Origin: Luteolibacter rhizosphaerae
GTDB taxonomy: Bacteria; Verrucomicrobiota; Verrucomicrobiia; Verrucomicrobiales; Akkermansiaceae
DNA: 64,000 nucleotides
Reading direction: 5' to 3'
Assembly: GCF_025950095.1 (NCBI RefSeq)
Contig: NZ_JAPDDR010000002.1
Location: 558,001 to 622,000, forward strand
Made by a program: the position numbers and the translations under genes. The first letter of the stretch is position 1. Every line of letters starts with the position of its first letter. Below, in pieces: positions 24,251-33,157 of this stretch. Below the pieces are notes generated by a model. The model made no database searches, had not been told where the DNA came from, and saw only the letters and a list, made by a program, of their open reading frames with translations.

Positions 24251-25495
24251 ATGGACGCAGTTTATAAGGTATGGCAAACCCTGTGGATCCCCCTCAGTTG
24301 GCCCTTCACCGTTGCTATCATCATCCTCTGCCTCGCCGACCTGACAACCCACTACGTCAAGGAGGGCCGCCACCATAGGCAATTCACGGGCCTCATGACA
24401 GGACTGGGAATCCTGGGAACATTCTTCGGCGTGGTAGTGGGTCTTCAAGATTTTGACACCTCGAACATCGGCCGGAGTATTGGGCCGCTTCTGGAGGGGC
24501 TGAAGGTCTCATTTGCCACGTCGGTAGCTGGTATCCTCGCTTCTGTATTCACCGAAGTGGTAGAGCGGGCCTTTCCCGCTAAGCGTGCAAAGCTGGGCGA
24601 CCCGGTGGCAGACTCCATCAACCAGCACATGCTGGATCTTTCGGAGCTAATCGCCGCGGCAAAGACTGCCAACGAAAGTGTTGCCAACAATGTCGCGGGC
24701 CTTCGTACTGAGATGCGGGACGAAGCCCGCGCCGTCCGCCAAGTAATGGAGAGTGCGCTTGAGAAGCTTTCGAAGGGGGCGACCGAGGAGATTATCAAAG
24801 CGCTAGAGGATGTGATCCGGGACTTCAACCGCAACCTTACTGAGCAGTTTGGAGAGAATTTCAAGCAACTCAACGAGGCTTGCTTGCAGCTGGTTGTGTG
24901 GCAGAAGGACTTCCGAGACTCGGTGATCTCTGCAACCCAAGCCATAGATGCATCGCGATCGGCGATTGTAGCTTGTCGTGAGCAATTCGAGGCCGCCCTT
25001 CCAAAACAGCAAGAGTTTCTCGGGGTGGTCGAAAACGTAGGGCTGAGCGTCAAGGCGCTGGCTGCACTCAACGACCGCCTTGCCTCTATTTCAAGCCAGC
25101 AGGAATTCGTGATCGAGAAGCTTCACGCAGGCTTGGTTCAGATTCAGGGGGAAGTTACCAAAGCTGGCGAACACGTGAGATCGGAGGCTAGTGCCGTATC
25201 AGCCAAGAATCAGGAAATGCTAGGCGCATACGCGCAGTTGTCAGCAAAGGTTGAAGAATCGCGCAGAGGGGTAGAAGCTATGTTGCTTGAACACGCCCGC
25301 GGTCACAAGGCGGTGTCGGAGAACATTGATGACGTTGTCCGCAAGCTGGGATCCGGCAACACCGAGCTGCAGGGGCATCTCGGTCAGTCTCTACGCCAGC
25401 TTGAAACTGCGCTTACGTCCCTCACCGCGGATTTCGGACGAGCTTACAGGTCCTACCTTGACGGCATGAGGAAGCTCACTGGCGCATCGAACTAA
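24251..25495 (+). CDS. zorA: Zorya ZorA: MotA/ExbB-like inner-membrane motor subunit with long coiled-coil tail
   Basis: The N-terminus has transmembrane segments at residues ~12-30, ~48-68 and ~90-108, with the MotA/TolQ-like signatures TGLGILGTFFGVVVGLQDF and LLEGLKVSFATSVAGILAS. From about residue 130 to 400 the protein is a long helical, Glu/Ala/Gln-rich tail, as in ZorA, where the tail projects into the cytoplasm. ZorA and ZorB form a proton-driven motor in the inner membrane that senses phage infection and activates cytoplasmic effectors. The ATG at 24251 is five bases after a CTCCCC stretch; the gap to zorB is five bases. Confidence 0.85.
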   Translation: MDAVYKVWQTLWIPLSWPFTVAIIILCLADLTTHYVKEGRHHRQFTGLMTGLGILGTFFGVVVGLQDFDTSNIGRSIGPLLEGLKVSFATSVAGILASVFTEVVERAFPAKRAKLGDPVADSINQHMLDLSELIAAAKTANESVANNVAGLRTEMRDEARAVRQVMESALEKLSKGATEEIIKALEDVIRDFNRNLTEQFGENFKQLNEACLQLVVWQKDFRDSVISATQAIDASRSAIVACREQFEAALPKQQEFLGVVENVGLSVKALAALNDRLASISSQQEFVIEKLHAGLVQIQGEVTKAGEHVRSEASAVSAKNQEMLGAYAQLSAKVEESRRGVEAMLLEHARGHKAVSENIDDVVRKLGSGNTELQGHLGQSLRQLETALTSLTADFGRAYRSYLDGMRKLTGASN

Positions 25496-25500
25496 TCGGT

Positions 25501-26325
25501 ATGTCGAGGCAAAGCAGCTACCTCAGCAGCGTGTCTGATCTCATGGCAGGTCTGATGATTGTGTTTCTCTTCATAGCGGTCAGCTATATGATCGAGGTTC
25601 GCTCTGGGCAGGCAGTGGCAGAGAAGAGAGCCGACGATCTCCAAGTCGCCCTAACCTCCGTGTCAGAAGAACGCCAGCGTTCTGAAGATCTGAACCGCCA
25701 GCTCGAAGAGCAAAAGGGCGAACTGCTCCGCACCAACGAGAAGATAAAGGAGATCGCGGCTACCTACTCCGAGATCCAGAATTCCCTCTATACCGACCTT
25801 CAGGCGGAGTTTCGTGCGGATCTACCCCGCTGGAATGCCACTTTGGAAAGAGACAACACCATTCGGTTTAATGAACCCGAAGTTCTATTCCAAACCGGTC
25901 AAGCCGACATTCGCCCCCGATTCCAGACCATCCTGAAGGACTTCTTTCCGCGCTACCTCAAGATCATTTACAAGGGACAGTTCCGAGACGAGATCGACGA
26001 GATCCGAATCGAAGGACATACCAGCTCTGTTTGGAAGGACGCGACGTCGAAGCAGGATCGTTACCTAAAGAACGCGCAGCTGTCGCAGTCTCGCGCCCTA
26101 CAGGTCTTGGATTTCTGCTTCGGCCTAGATCAATCGACGGACCAACGCGACTTGCTGATTCGGGACCTTCGCGCAAATGGATTGTCGTTCGCTCGTCCGA
26201 TATTCAATCCACAAGGCAAGGAAGAGGAAGATCGGTCTCAGCGAGTTGAGTTTAGGGTCGTTACCAAGACGCGGGACCGGATCCTCAAGATCCTTGAGGC
26301 TGGCGACGAGCAGCCTGAGAAATGA
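25501..26325 (+). CDS. zorB: Zorya ZorB: MotB/OmpA-like peptidoglycan-binding stator subunit
   Basis: The single N-terminal transmembrane helix carries the proton-conducting Asp (SVSDLMAGLMIVFLFIAVSY). A coiled-coil stretch follows (residues ~40-100). The periplasmic OmpA-like domain has FQTGQADIRPRF, EIRIEGHTSS, NAQLSQSRALQVLDF and SQRVEFRVV. Length of 274 residues fits ZorB. Its stop overlaps the next start (ATGA at 26322-26325). Together with ZorA it forms the membrane sensor of the Zorya anti-phage system. Confidence 0.88.
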   Translation: MSRQSSYLSSVSDLMAGLMIVFLFIAVSYMIEVRSGQAVAEKRADDLQVALTSVSEERQRSEDLNRQLEEQKGELLRTNEKIKEIAATYSEIQNSLYTDLQAEFRADLPRWNATLERDNTIRFNEPEVLFQTGQADIRPRFQTILKDFFPRYLKIIYKGQFRDEIDEIRIEGHTSSVWKDATSKQDRYLKNAQLSQSRALQVLDFCFGLDQSTDQRDLLIRDLRANGLSFARPIFNPQGKEEEDRSQRVEFRVVTKTRDRILKILEAGDEQPEK

Positions 26326-27164
26326 GCAGCTCGCTGACAGACTTTGCGAAGCTGCGTCTCGTCGTGGAGCAGCTTGGTGTCGACTGGGACGAACAGACCC
26401 GAGATCGGCTCTCGGTATTGTGGGACGGTGAAATTATCAGCAGCCGAGCGGAACTGATTGTCACGCCAGGCGGTCTTCTCGACATCCTGCCCGACGGCAA
26501 TGTCATCAGGGTAGTGGTCCATGCTCCACAAGGGCCCTATCAAGGCAGGGGCATTGCCGAAGCGCTCCTGATGGAAGACCCTGTCAGCGGATGGCACAAG
26601 ATCCATGTGCTGTGGTGCAAGACCGTTGATCAATGGCAGAAGAGGCTTCGAAAGACTAACCGCAACGACGGCAAGTTTACCTATCCTCTTTTTTGGCGTG
26701 ACGGCCGGGAGTTTCGTCCTGAGCTGCGCGACGGAGGCAGGCCCCTGCACCTCTGCCGAGTCTGCGCCAAAATGCTTTCAGCGATTGGAGTGGTCGCCGA
26801 ACCGAGCCGCTTTGATGTTCGCGAGTTCCTTGCCTCGCACACTGTTGGCGGGCTCTTCCGTGGCGTCTCGACAACCTCGGATTTTGACCTGGTTCCGAAT
26901 GTCTACAGCGCCGCCTGGCCCCAGATCAGTGCCAGCTTCAAGTCGCTCAGGGGGTGGACCTGCGAACGTTGCTACCGGAACCTATCAGATCACAAGCATT
27001 TGCTTCACGCGCATCACCGGGACCATCACAAGGCAAATAACAGTATCTTCAACCTCCAAGCCCTTTGCATCCGCTGCCACTACCTGATGCATCCGGAGAA
27101 CGCAGCTTTTGGGGCTTCGGCCGATCTGGCCCAGTTCGAAGCGTTGTTTCCAGGATGGTCTTGA
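26322..27164 (+). CDS. zorE: Zorya type II-like effector: HNH nuclease (ZorE-type)
   Basis: The 280-residue protein ends in a clear HNH zinc-nuclease domain: WTCERCYRNLSDHKHLLHAH, HRDHHKANNSIFNLQALCIR and CHYLMHP. The N-terminal 190 residues are of no recognised family and include LCRVCAKML. In type II Zorya the motor genes are followed by a single HNH gene (zorE) instead of zorC/zorD, and this gene order matches. It overlaps zorB by four bases, so stoichiometric co-translation is likely. I assign the type by gene order and effector class, not by alignment. Confidence 0.8.
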   Translation: MSSSLTDFAKLRLVVEQLGVDWDEQTRDRLSVLWDGEIISSRAELIVTPGGLLDILPDGNVIRVVVHAPQGPYQGRGIAEALLMEDPVSGWHKIHVLWCKTVDQWQKRLRKTNRNDGKFTYPLFWRDGREFRPELRDGGRPLHLCRVCAKMLSAIGVVAEPSRFDVREFLASHTVGGLFRGVSTTSDFDLVPNVYSAAWPQISASFKSLRGWTCERCYRNLSDHKHLLHAHHRDHHKANNSIFNLQALCIRCHYLMHPENAAFGASADLAQFEALFPGWS

Positions 27165-27178
27165 TAGGCCACGTGGGA

Positions 27179-27766
27179 TCATCTGGCGGTGCTGTAGGTG
27201 ACCTGGTCTTTCTCCCCGATCGTAAGGACCTTGGCGTGAACTAGCCGGTCGACGAGGTATTGAAGTTCTTCGTCGTCGAGAGTCCGCGCGAAGAGAGCCT
27301 GAAGAGCGTTCTCCAGGGCTTTGCGCTTCCCGGGTCTAGCCGAATTGACGGAACGGAAGTGAGATACAACGTAAGAAGCCCGCTCGCTTCGGTTCATGAA
27401 TAGCGGAATCTCAGCAAGGGACGCTCTCCTAGAAGCATGGATCTTCCGGCTCTTTAGGTGGAGTAGAAGGGCGTCATAGCCTCCATCCTTGGCAATGATG
27501 TGGAAGTAGCCGCTCGGATCCTGTTCGGCTCGGCGGCCGATTTCGTAGGCGAGGATGAAGTCCAGGGCGTTCTTCCCCTGGACGGGAGTTTCGATAATCT
27601 CGATCCGCTCGGCGTGATCCCGAATGAGCCGGACCACTGGTAACGGAACCGACTTCTGATTCGGGCCGAATAGGATGGTGAGGTAGGCGGGCTTTCCTCC
27701 GATGCGATCAAACTCCTCTTCGCGGACGTTCTCCCGGTCTATAAAAATGTAGTTCTTCCGGACCAC
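27179..27766 (-). CDS. NYN/PIN-like RNase domain protein
   Basis: The N-terminal ~120 residues follow the PIN/NYN pattern with spaced acidic residues: NYIFIDRENV at the first strand, VQGKNALDFILAYEIG in the middle, and YFHIIAKDGGYDALLLHLK. These Asp residues would bind metal for RNA cleavage. A C-terminal helical domain (LENALQALFARTLDDEELQY) may be a winged helix. It is convergent with zorE with a 14-base gap. Whether it belongs to the Zorya module or is a separate stress or toxin gene is unknown. Confidence 0.75.
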   Translation of the reverse strand: MVRKNYIFIDRENVREEEFDRIGGKPAYLTILFGPNQKSVPLPVVRLIRDHAERIEIIETPVQGKNALDFILAYEIGRRAEQDPSGYFHIIAKDGGYDALLLHLKSRKIHASRRASLAEIPLFMNRSERASYVVSHFRSVNSARPGKRKALENALQALFARTLDDEELQYLVDRLVHAKVLTIGEKDQVTYSTAR

Positions 27767-28059
27767 ACTTGTTTATCTAACACTGGTGGATTCTGGTCAA
27801 TTCGAGAGAGGGGGAAGGCTACCACGGCCCCTTTCACTAGACTACTTCTCTCGCGGCCTCCGAGAGCCCTTCTTGCCTGTTACGGCCCAGGCGGCGACCT
27901 GAGACCCTTCTCCTTCGTCGGAAGCGCTCGGAGAGACCACCGAAAGCAAAGGAAACCTCTACGACAACAGAACCGAGCCAGCGGCAGCCTCGGTCGAGAA
28001 CCCCGGCCTGGGCGAAGAAGGGGGGCGAGCGCTGCCTCTCCGTCGCTCCGCGCCCCTGA

Positions 28060-28145
28060 TATACCCAAGTGGCAAAGTTACGGAAGCCTCGCGGGAGGAG
28101 GTGGAGAAGCCTCTGGAGGTTACGAACGCACAGGTGTGCTTCGTA
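28060..28145 (+). repeat. Island repeat element 8: TATACC-N12-TTACGG plus hairpin
   Basis: Core 28060-28083; hairpin TACGAA-C-GCACA / TGTGC-TTCGTA at 28121-28145. It sits in an 850-base stretch (27767-28618) that otherwise holds only one doubtful short frame (28261-28461) and the promoter region of the OLD gene. Confidence 0.8.
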
Positions 28146-28260
28146 GGGGTTGCCTCCGCACCAAAGCGGCCGGAGACGAGCCTTGCTTCAGGCCAAGGGG
28201 GGTGGAATTGGCAACGGGGTGTTTGATGCGAGGACCCGGGCATGAAATGGCGACACGCTG

Positions 28261-28461
28261 GTGAGGAAAGTGCTCCTGGAATGTCCGGAGACCACTAACT
28301 CGGTGCGGCAGGAATACACGACTCTCGCAGTAACCGTGATCATCCGGATCGAATTCACCGGGAATACTTCGCGGATGCACGTAGATAACATAGCGGTGGT
28401 TTCTCCTGAGACAGCAAGAGCGTGCTTGGCGGGGTTCGAATGGAGATCCCTGCTGGCATGA
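28261..28461 (+). CDS. Doubtful small ORF, 66 codons
   Basis: It starts with GTG at 28261. The middle part (TTLAVTVIIRIEFTGNTSRM) has protein-like alternation, but there is no family match, no good ribosome binding site and no neighbour on which it could depend. It could be a remnant of a longer gene broken by element 8. Confidence 0.25.
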   Translation: MRKVLLECPETTNSVRQEYTTLAVTVIIRIEFTGNTSRMHVDNIAVVSPETARACLAGFEWRSLLA

Positions 28462-28618
28462 GGAAGCGGGAGAAATGAAACGGCGAAGGGTCCTCGACCG
28501 ACTTCACAAGCGGTGGGAAGCCTAGGCTCAAGGATATTTCAAGAGATTCCTGAAGATAAGCCTGATCTTGACGTAGTATCTGCCTAGAACAGTCTACGCG
28601 TCAACCCAGCATCCTCCC

Positions 28619-30400
28619 ATGCCCGCCAAAAAAGCAGCGAAGAAGGCAGCCAAGAAAGCCGCAGCCCAACCCGAGGTGATAGAGACCCGGGAAAACCGTG
28701 CCCGGCTACACAAGCTAGTCATCAGGAACTTCCGTTGTATCGGAAGTAGGCCTGTTGAGATCGAACTTGACGACATCGTGATTCTCGTTGGTGCGAACAA
28801 TGCGGGAAAGTCCTCCATTCTCAGGGCCTATGAGGTGATCATGTCGGCCGGCAAGGCGGAGCTTGCCATAGACGATTTCCCAGGACGCCGGATTGACGAA
28901 GCCAATCTTCCGGAGATCGAGCTCCACACATACGTTACGGTCAATGCACCCGGAGAAGAATGGGTCGACGAAACAGGTCTAGTGAAGGAGCGTTGGGTTT
29001 GGGAGCAGCCGGGGAAAGGCGAGAGGGTCGGATTCCTTCACGCACAGAATCGTTGGGCTAACAACAATGATCCCGAGAGAGGACCGTGGGGGGTCGTGGC
29101 AAGCTCCCGCCGTCCTCAGGTGCATAGTGTGGGGGCTTTCGCATCCCCGAAAGATAGCGCGTCCGAGATCATCGCATTGCTTGAACAGATCGTTAAGGAT
29201 CGGCTAGCAGCGGAACAGGCTGTTGCCCGTGATGACCAACAGCCTAATGCCTACCAGAAGCTCCTCGCTTCAATAGGTGAATTGCAACGGCGCGTTGCCA
29301 CGGAAACGAGGGACAGTATTGCCGCCGTCGAGGCGGAGTTTTCGGAGCAGATCGCGAAAGTGTTCCCTGGATACGTCGTGGAGTTCGATGCTCAGCCCGA
29401 GACCGCTCTGGAGAAAGCACTCACGTTCTTCAAAGCGGGCTCCCAGCTTCTTATCGGGCCCTCTGATGGCCACAAATCCGGGATCGAGCGACAAGGAGGC
29501 GGGGCTTGCCGCACGCTTCTGTGGACGGCGCTTAGACTGCTAAAGGACCGGAAATCGAGGACCGGATCCCCCCAAGTGCTCCTACTCGATGAGCCGGAGA
29601 TTTGTCTCCACCCGAACGCGGTTCGGGGCGCACGCGACCTTCTCTACGACCTTCCAGCGCGGACGGGAAACTGGCAGGTGATGGTGACTACCCATTCACC
29701 GTGCTTCATTGATTTTGAGAAGCCCCACACCAAGATTGCCCGCGTGTTTCGCGGAGAAGACGGGCAAGTTTACGGAACCACGATTTTCCGACCGCAAGCG
29801 GACCAGTTCACACCGGATGAGAAGGAGGCATTAAAGCTCTCAAATCTGTGCGATCCTTACTTGGCCGAGTTCTTTTTTGGAGGCCGGACAATCTTGGTAG
29901 AGGGCGATACTGAACACGCCGCATTCAACTACGTCATGTCGGCTTTCCCCGAGGAGTTCCGGAACTTGCATGTTGTCCGAGCGAGAGGAAAGGCTGCCAT
30001 CTCGGGCCTCGCAAAAATCCTCAACCAGTTTGGTAAACCATACGCCGTCTTACACGACAGCGATCGCCCTACCTGCAAGCGGAGGGACGGCACAACAATG
30101 GCCAATGGGGCGTGGACCTACAACCAGACGATTCGTGACACTATAAGTGCCGCGCCCGACGGTGTTGCAGTCCGTCTATTCGCATCGGTGCCCAACTTTG
30201 AGGAGGCATACCTGGATTATGTCTCCAAGGGAGAAAAGCCCTTCAGCGCGGTAGCCCGGCTGAGAACGGACCAAGTATCTCTCCGTCGGGTGAAGGATTT
30301 GTTGGCAGCTCTGTCAAGCGACGCAGCAGCCCCTACCGGCGCGCTAGAGTGGACCGACCTTGATCAGCTGGCGGCAGCCCTTCCGGCCGAGCCGGGCTAG
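28619..30400 (+). CDS. OLD-family ATPase with C-terminal TOPRIM nuclease domain
   Basis: After a Lys/Ala-rich leader (MPAKKAAKKAAKKAAA), an AAA/ABC-type ATPase starts at IRNFRCIG. Walker A is GANNAGKSS (residue ~62) and Walker B is VLLLDEPEICLHP (~325), followed by the H-loop TTHSP. From about residue 420 the TOPRIM domain begins with ILVEGDTEH and later HDSDRPT. OLD proteins cut DNA using the TOPRIM site under ATPase control and serve in phage defence. No UvrD-like helicase (GajB) is adjacent, so this is not a standard Gabija pair. It is convergent with the small gene at 30397, sharing a CTAG stop. Confidence 0.88.
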   Translation: MPAKKAAKKAAKKAAAQPEVIETRENRARLHKLVIRNFRCIGSRPVEIELDDIVILVGANNAGKSSILRAYEVIMSAGKAELAIDDFPGRRIDEANLPEIELHTYVTVNAPGEEWVDETGLVKERWVWEQPGKGERVGFLHAQNRWANNNDPERGPWGVVASSRRPQVHSVGAFASPKDSASEIIALLEQIVKDRLAAEQAVARDDQQPNAYQKLLASIGELQRRVATETRDSIAAVEAEFSEQIAKVFPGYVVEFDAQPETALEKALTFFKAGSQLLIGPSDGHKSGIERQGGGACRTLLWTALRLLKDRKSRTGSPQVLLLDEPEICLHPNAVRGARDLLYDLPARTGNWQVMVTTHSPCFIDFEKPHTKIARVFRGEDGQVYGTTIFRPQADQFTPDEKEALKLSNLCDPYLAEFFFGGRTILVEGDTEHAAFNYVMSAFPEEFRNLHVVRARGKAAISGLAKILNQFGKPYAVLHDSDRPTCKRRDGTTMANGAWTYNQTIRDTISAAPDGVAVRLFASVPNFEEAYLDYVSKGEKPFSAVARLRTDQVSLRRVKDLLAALSSDAAAPTGALEWTDLDQLAAALPAEPG

Positions 30401-30732
30401 AGGCTTGCCTTCAGCTTTTGAAACCGAGCTTCGAAAGCATCCAGTTCCTTCCGCTTAGCTGCGATAACCCCATCGAGCTTCGACAGCTCCGCCAGGACTC
30501 CGCTTCGCCCGCCAGCCGCGGACTTAGCTCCCTTGCGGCCGTTGCCCACTGAAGCTCCGCCGCTGCTCTTTACCCATGCGGAGATCGTGAGGGCACTTGT
30601 TCCAAACTTCTTTACCGCGGCGGTCACTCCTCCGCGGCCGTTCGCTTCGTTGTGAGAATTCACGAAGTCGACAACGGATTGCTTTTCTTCAGCAGTGTAC
30701 CGTTTCCCTTTGGTTGTTTTCTTGGCGGCCAT
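30397..30732 (-). CDS. Small basic protein with transposase-like HTH and coiled coil
   Basis: The ATG at 30732 gives 111 residues. The first half reads KGKRYTAEEKQSVVDFVNSH, then GGVTAAVKKFGTSALTISAW, an HTH pattern like that of IS3-type transposase OrfA or related DNA-binding proteins. A Gly/Ser/Lys linker follows, then a heptad-rich helix (LAELSKLDGVIAAKRKELDA). It could be a regulator of the neighbouring defence genes. It overlaps the OLD stop by four bases on the opposite strand. Confidence 0.6.
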   Translation of the reverse strand: MAAKKTTKGKRYTAEEKQSVVDFVNSHNEANGRGGVTAAVKKFGTSALTISAWVKSSGGASVGNGRKGAKSAAGGRSGVLAELSKLDGVIAAKRKELDAFEARFQKLKASL

Positions 30733-30866
30733 GAGGTGAGTCTGTCGCCCCTTTCTGTAATTATACAAGTAAGCGTTTCCGATTGGCAACCGGGCTGGAG
30801 GCAAAAGACTTCAATGCTATTGGCTGGGGTTAAGGGTCGGGTGTCCTCGAATCTTTGGCAGCGGGA

Positions 30867-33146
30867 TCAGCGCCTTAGGATAGCGGTTGCGGCTTCGGCT
30901 GCGTCATCAATCGAAATCGTCCGGAGGGCGTTCGATGCGTCCAGCAAGTCAGCAGGAACGAACTCATCAAACTTGTCGCAGTGTCGGGTCTTCAGCACAG
31001 CCGCGAGCGAGATCGAATCAAACATCCGTTCCGCCACTCGGGTGAGATGTACTTCCAGCGCATCACTATCGGCGTGGTAGAGGATGCTGAGGGCACCGGC
31101 CTCGAACTCGATCCCGTCTTGCTCGGCGCAAAGTTTGAGCGCTTTCATTCCATTCGTTCCGGTCCAGGGAAAGGCCAGGCAGTTGCCTCCGATGTTGAGC
31201 CATGGCTTGCTGAAGATGCCTGCTTTCGTGGCGTAGTTCCGGGCAGCCTCCAGAAGCTTCGCAGCGTCCTGGTGCAGGTAAGGTGGGTACTGGTCCCCGG
31301 ACAACACGTCCCGCATCTTCCCGACGATCCTCGCGTGGATGGACCCACCGCTACCGAGGAACACCGGCTTCTTTCGGCCCTTTGCAGGAGAGACCTCCAC
31401 GGTCATCGAACGGGCGTCGATCAGCTCCACCTTCCACCTTCGCCCGTTTAGAAGAAGATGTTCACCCTCGGGCGGAACCGATTCAATGGGCAGCTTGCCC
31501 AACGCGTCCTGATTATAGCGGATCAGGTAGTCGGCGCTCCCAGCGAAAGCCGCATAGAAATCCTTCCCATGCGTTACAGCCTCACCGGCCGGAGCGAGGA
31601 TCAACTCGCCAGTTGGGATCTGCTCGATCAGTTGTTCGGCTGACAAGCTACGGAGAACCGATCCGAGCTGGCGCACGCTGATCGTCGGGAATGCGCCTTT
31701 GGTGACGAGCGTCTCATGTATCCGTTCAGCCGAAGTTCCTCCGGTTTGGCGGAGCAGACTCAGGATCTGGTGAATGAACGTGCTGAAGTGGAACGGATCG
31801 TTGTCGAAGGGCTCCAGCCATCGCTCCAGCATCAGCTCGACCAAGGCAATCGAGCGAAGCAACTGGGGGCAAAGCAGATCCTCGATCTTGGAATCCGGCC
31901 CTGGAGGTGAGTCCAGGGCGTAGAGGCGGAGAATCGAGGATTCGCCCTCGCGCCGTCCGGAACGCCCCAGACGTTGGACCAAGGACGCCACGCTCCAAGG
32001 CGGTGAGAGCTGGCCGACGGAATGAACGCTGCCGATATCAATACCCATTTCCAAGGTGCTCGTGCAGAACACCGAGAGCGGCTCCTTGCTCTTCAAGCGT
32101 TGTTCAACATCCTCGCGGACGTCCTTCGATAGCGATCCGTGGTGAAGAAGGAATGGGTTTCTTGGCCAATGCTGCTCGCCTGCGATCTGGTTCAGTTCGT
32201 CCGCCAACATTTCGGCGAGCCCCCGGCTGTTGGTGAAGATCAAGTTGGCCTTGCTTCGAAAGACCGATGCCAAATCGAGGGCGAGGTTCCGGAGTGCCGT
32301 CATTTCATCGACGTCCGTTCCGGACTGCTGCCATTGGGCAACTCCTTCGGTGATCGCCATCAGATCCCGGTGCGCTTCCAAAGCTGTTGTCGCCAGACGA
32401 GGCGAGGGCTTGGAGTCGTTGTCCTCCATTGGTTCGGACGAACTCGGGCGAGGGAATGCACGCACGCCGATTCGGATCGACCTGGTAGCTTCCTCATCGG
32501 CAATCACCTTTACCCGCTCCGGCTCACCGCGATCGAGGAAGCGTTTGGCAGAATCGAAGTCGGCGAGGGTCGCCGAAAGCCCTAGGAGCCGTGGAGTCTT
32601 CCCGATCACCAGGGACAAGCGTGCAAGGAGGCTCTTAAGGTGAACGCCACGCACGTCCGCAACGAACGAGTGAAGTTCGTCGATCACCACGTGTTCCAGT
32701 CCTCCGAAGATCCGGGGGATCTGGTTGCCGTAATTGATGAAGGCTGATTCAAGGGACTCGGGTGTGATGAGTAGCACTCCGCCCGGGGACTCCCGGAACT
32801 GCTTCTTGGCCGTGCCAGTCACATCGCCGTGCCAGCGATGAACGGGAATGTCCGCATGGCGGCACAAATCCTCCAACCGAATGAACTGATCGTTGATCAA
32901 GGCCTTCAGGGGGCCGACATACATGGCACGAACGGAACCTTCCGGCACCCCCGCAATCGCGGAAAGGACCGGAAGGAATGCCGCCTCCGTCTTGCCCGAA
33001 GCCGTGGATGCGGAGAGGATCAGTGGTGCATCAGAAGTGAAGAAGGCGTTGATCGCCTCAACCTGAAGCGTCCGAAGCTCTTTCCAGCGCATGTCCCAGA
33101 GCGCCCGCTGGATTCCGGGATGCAAACGTTCGAACGCGCTGCTCAT
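30867..33146 (-). CDS. sngC: Shango-type DEAD/DEAH (Lhr-like) helicase
   Basis: The 759-residue superfamily 2 helicase has motif I STASGKTEAAF (residue ~48), motif Ib-like TPESLES, motif II VIDELHSF (~155), motif III GLSATLAD, and motif VI QRLGRSGRR (~395). A long C-terminal region follows, as in Lhr-like helicases. It ends a three-gene minus-strand operon with a DUF2791 ATPase and a TerB protein, the composition of the Shango anti-phage system. The letter assignment (sngC) is from memory. BrxHI of BREX is a relative, but no other BREX gene is near. Confidence 0.8.
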   Translation of the reverse strand: MSSAFERLHPGIQRALWDMRWKELRTLQVEAINAFFTSDAPLILSASTASGKTEAAFLPVLSAIAGVPEGSVRAMYVGPLKALINDQFIRLEDLCRHADIPVHRWHGDVTGTAKKQFRESPGGVLLITPESLESAFINYGNQIPRIFGGLEHVVIDELHSFVADVRGVHLKSLLARLSLVIGKTPRLLGLSATLADFDSAKRFLDRGEPERVKVIADEEATRSIRIGVRAFPRPSSSEPMEDNDSKPSPRLATTALEAHRDLMAITEGVAQWQQSGTDVDEMTALRNLALDLASVFRSKANLIFTNSRGLAEMLADELNQIAGEQHWPRNPFLLHHGSLSKDVREDVEQRLKSKEPLSVFCTSTLEMGIDIGSVHSVGQLSPPWSVASLVQRLGRSGRREGESSILRLYALDSPPGPDSKIEDLLCPQLLRSIALVELMLERWLEPFDNDPFHFSTFIHQILSLLRQTGGTSAERIHETLVTKGAFPTISVRQLGSVLRSLSAEQLIEQIPTGELILAPAGEAVTHGKDFYAAFAGSADYLIRYNQDALGKLPIESVPPEGEHLLLNGRRWKVELIDARSMTVEVSPAKGRKKPVFLGSGGSIHARIVGKMRDVLSGDQYPPYLHQDAAKLLEAARNYATKAGIFSKPWLNIGGNCLAFPWTGTNGMKALKLCAEQDGIEFEAGALSILYHADSDALEVHLTRVAERMFDSISLAAVLKTRHCDKFDEFVPADLLDASNALRTISIDDAAEAATAILRR

Positions 33147-33157
33147 TCTGGTCCGGG

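Noticed and set aside
28619-30400. Gabija system
   Set aside because: The OLD-like ATPase/TOPRIM protein has no adjacent UvrD-type helicase (GajB).
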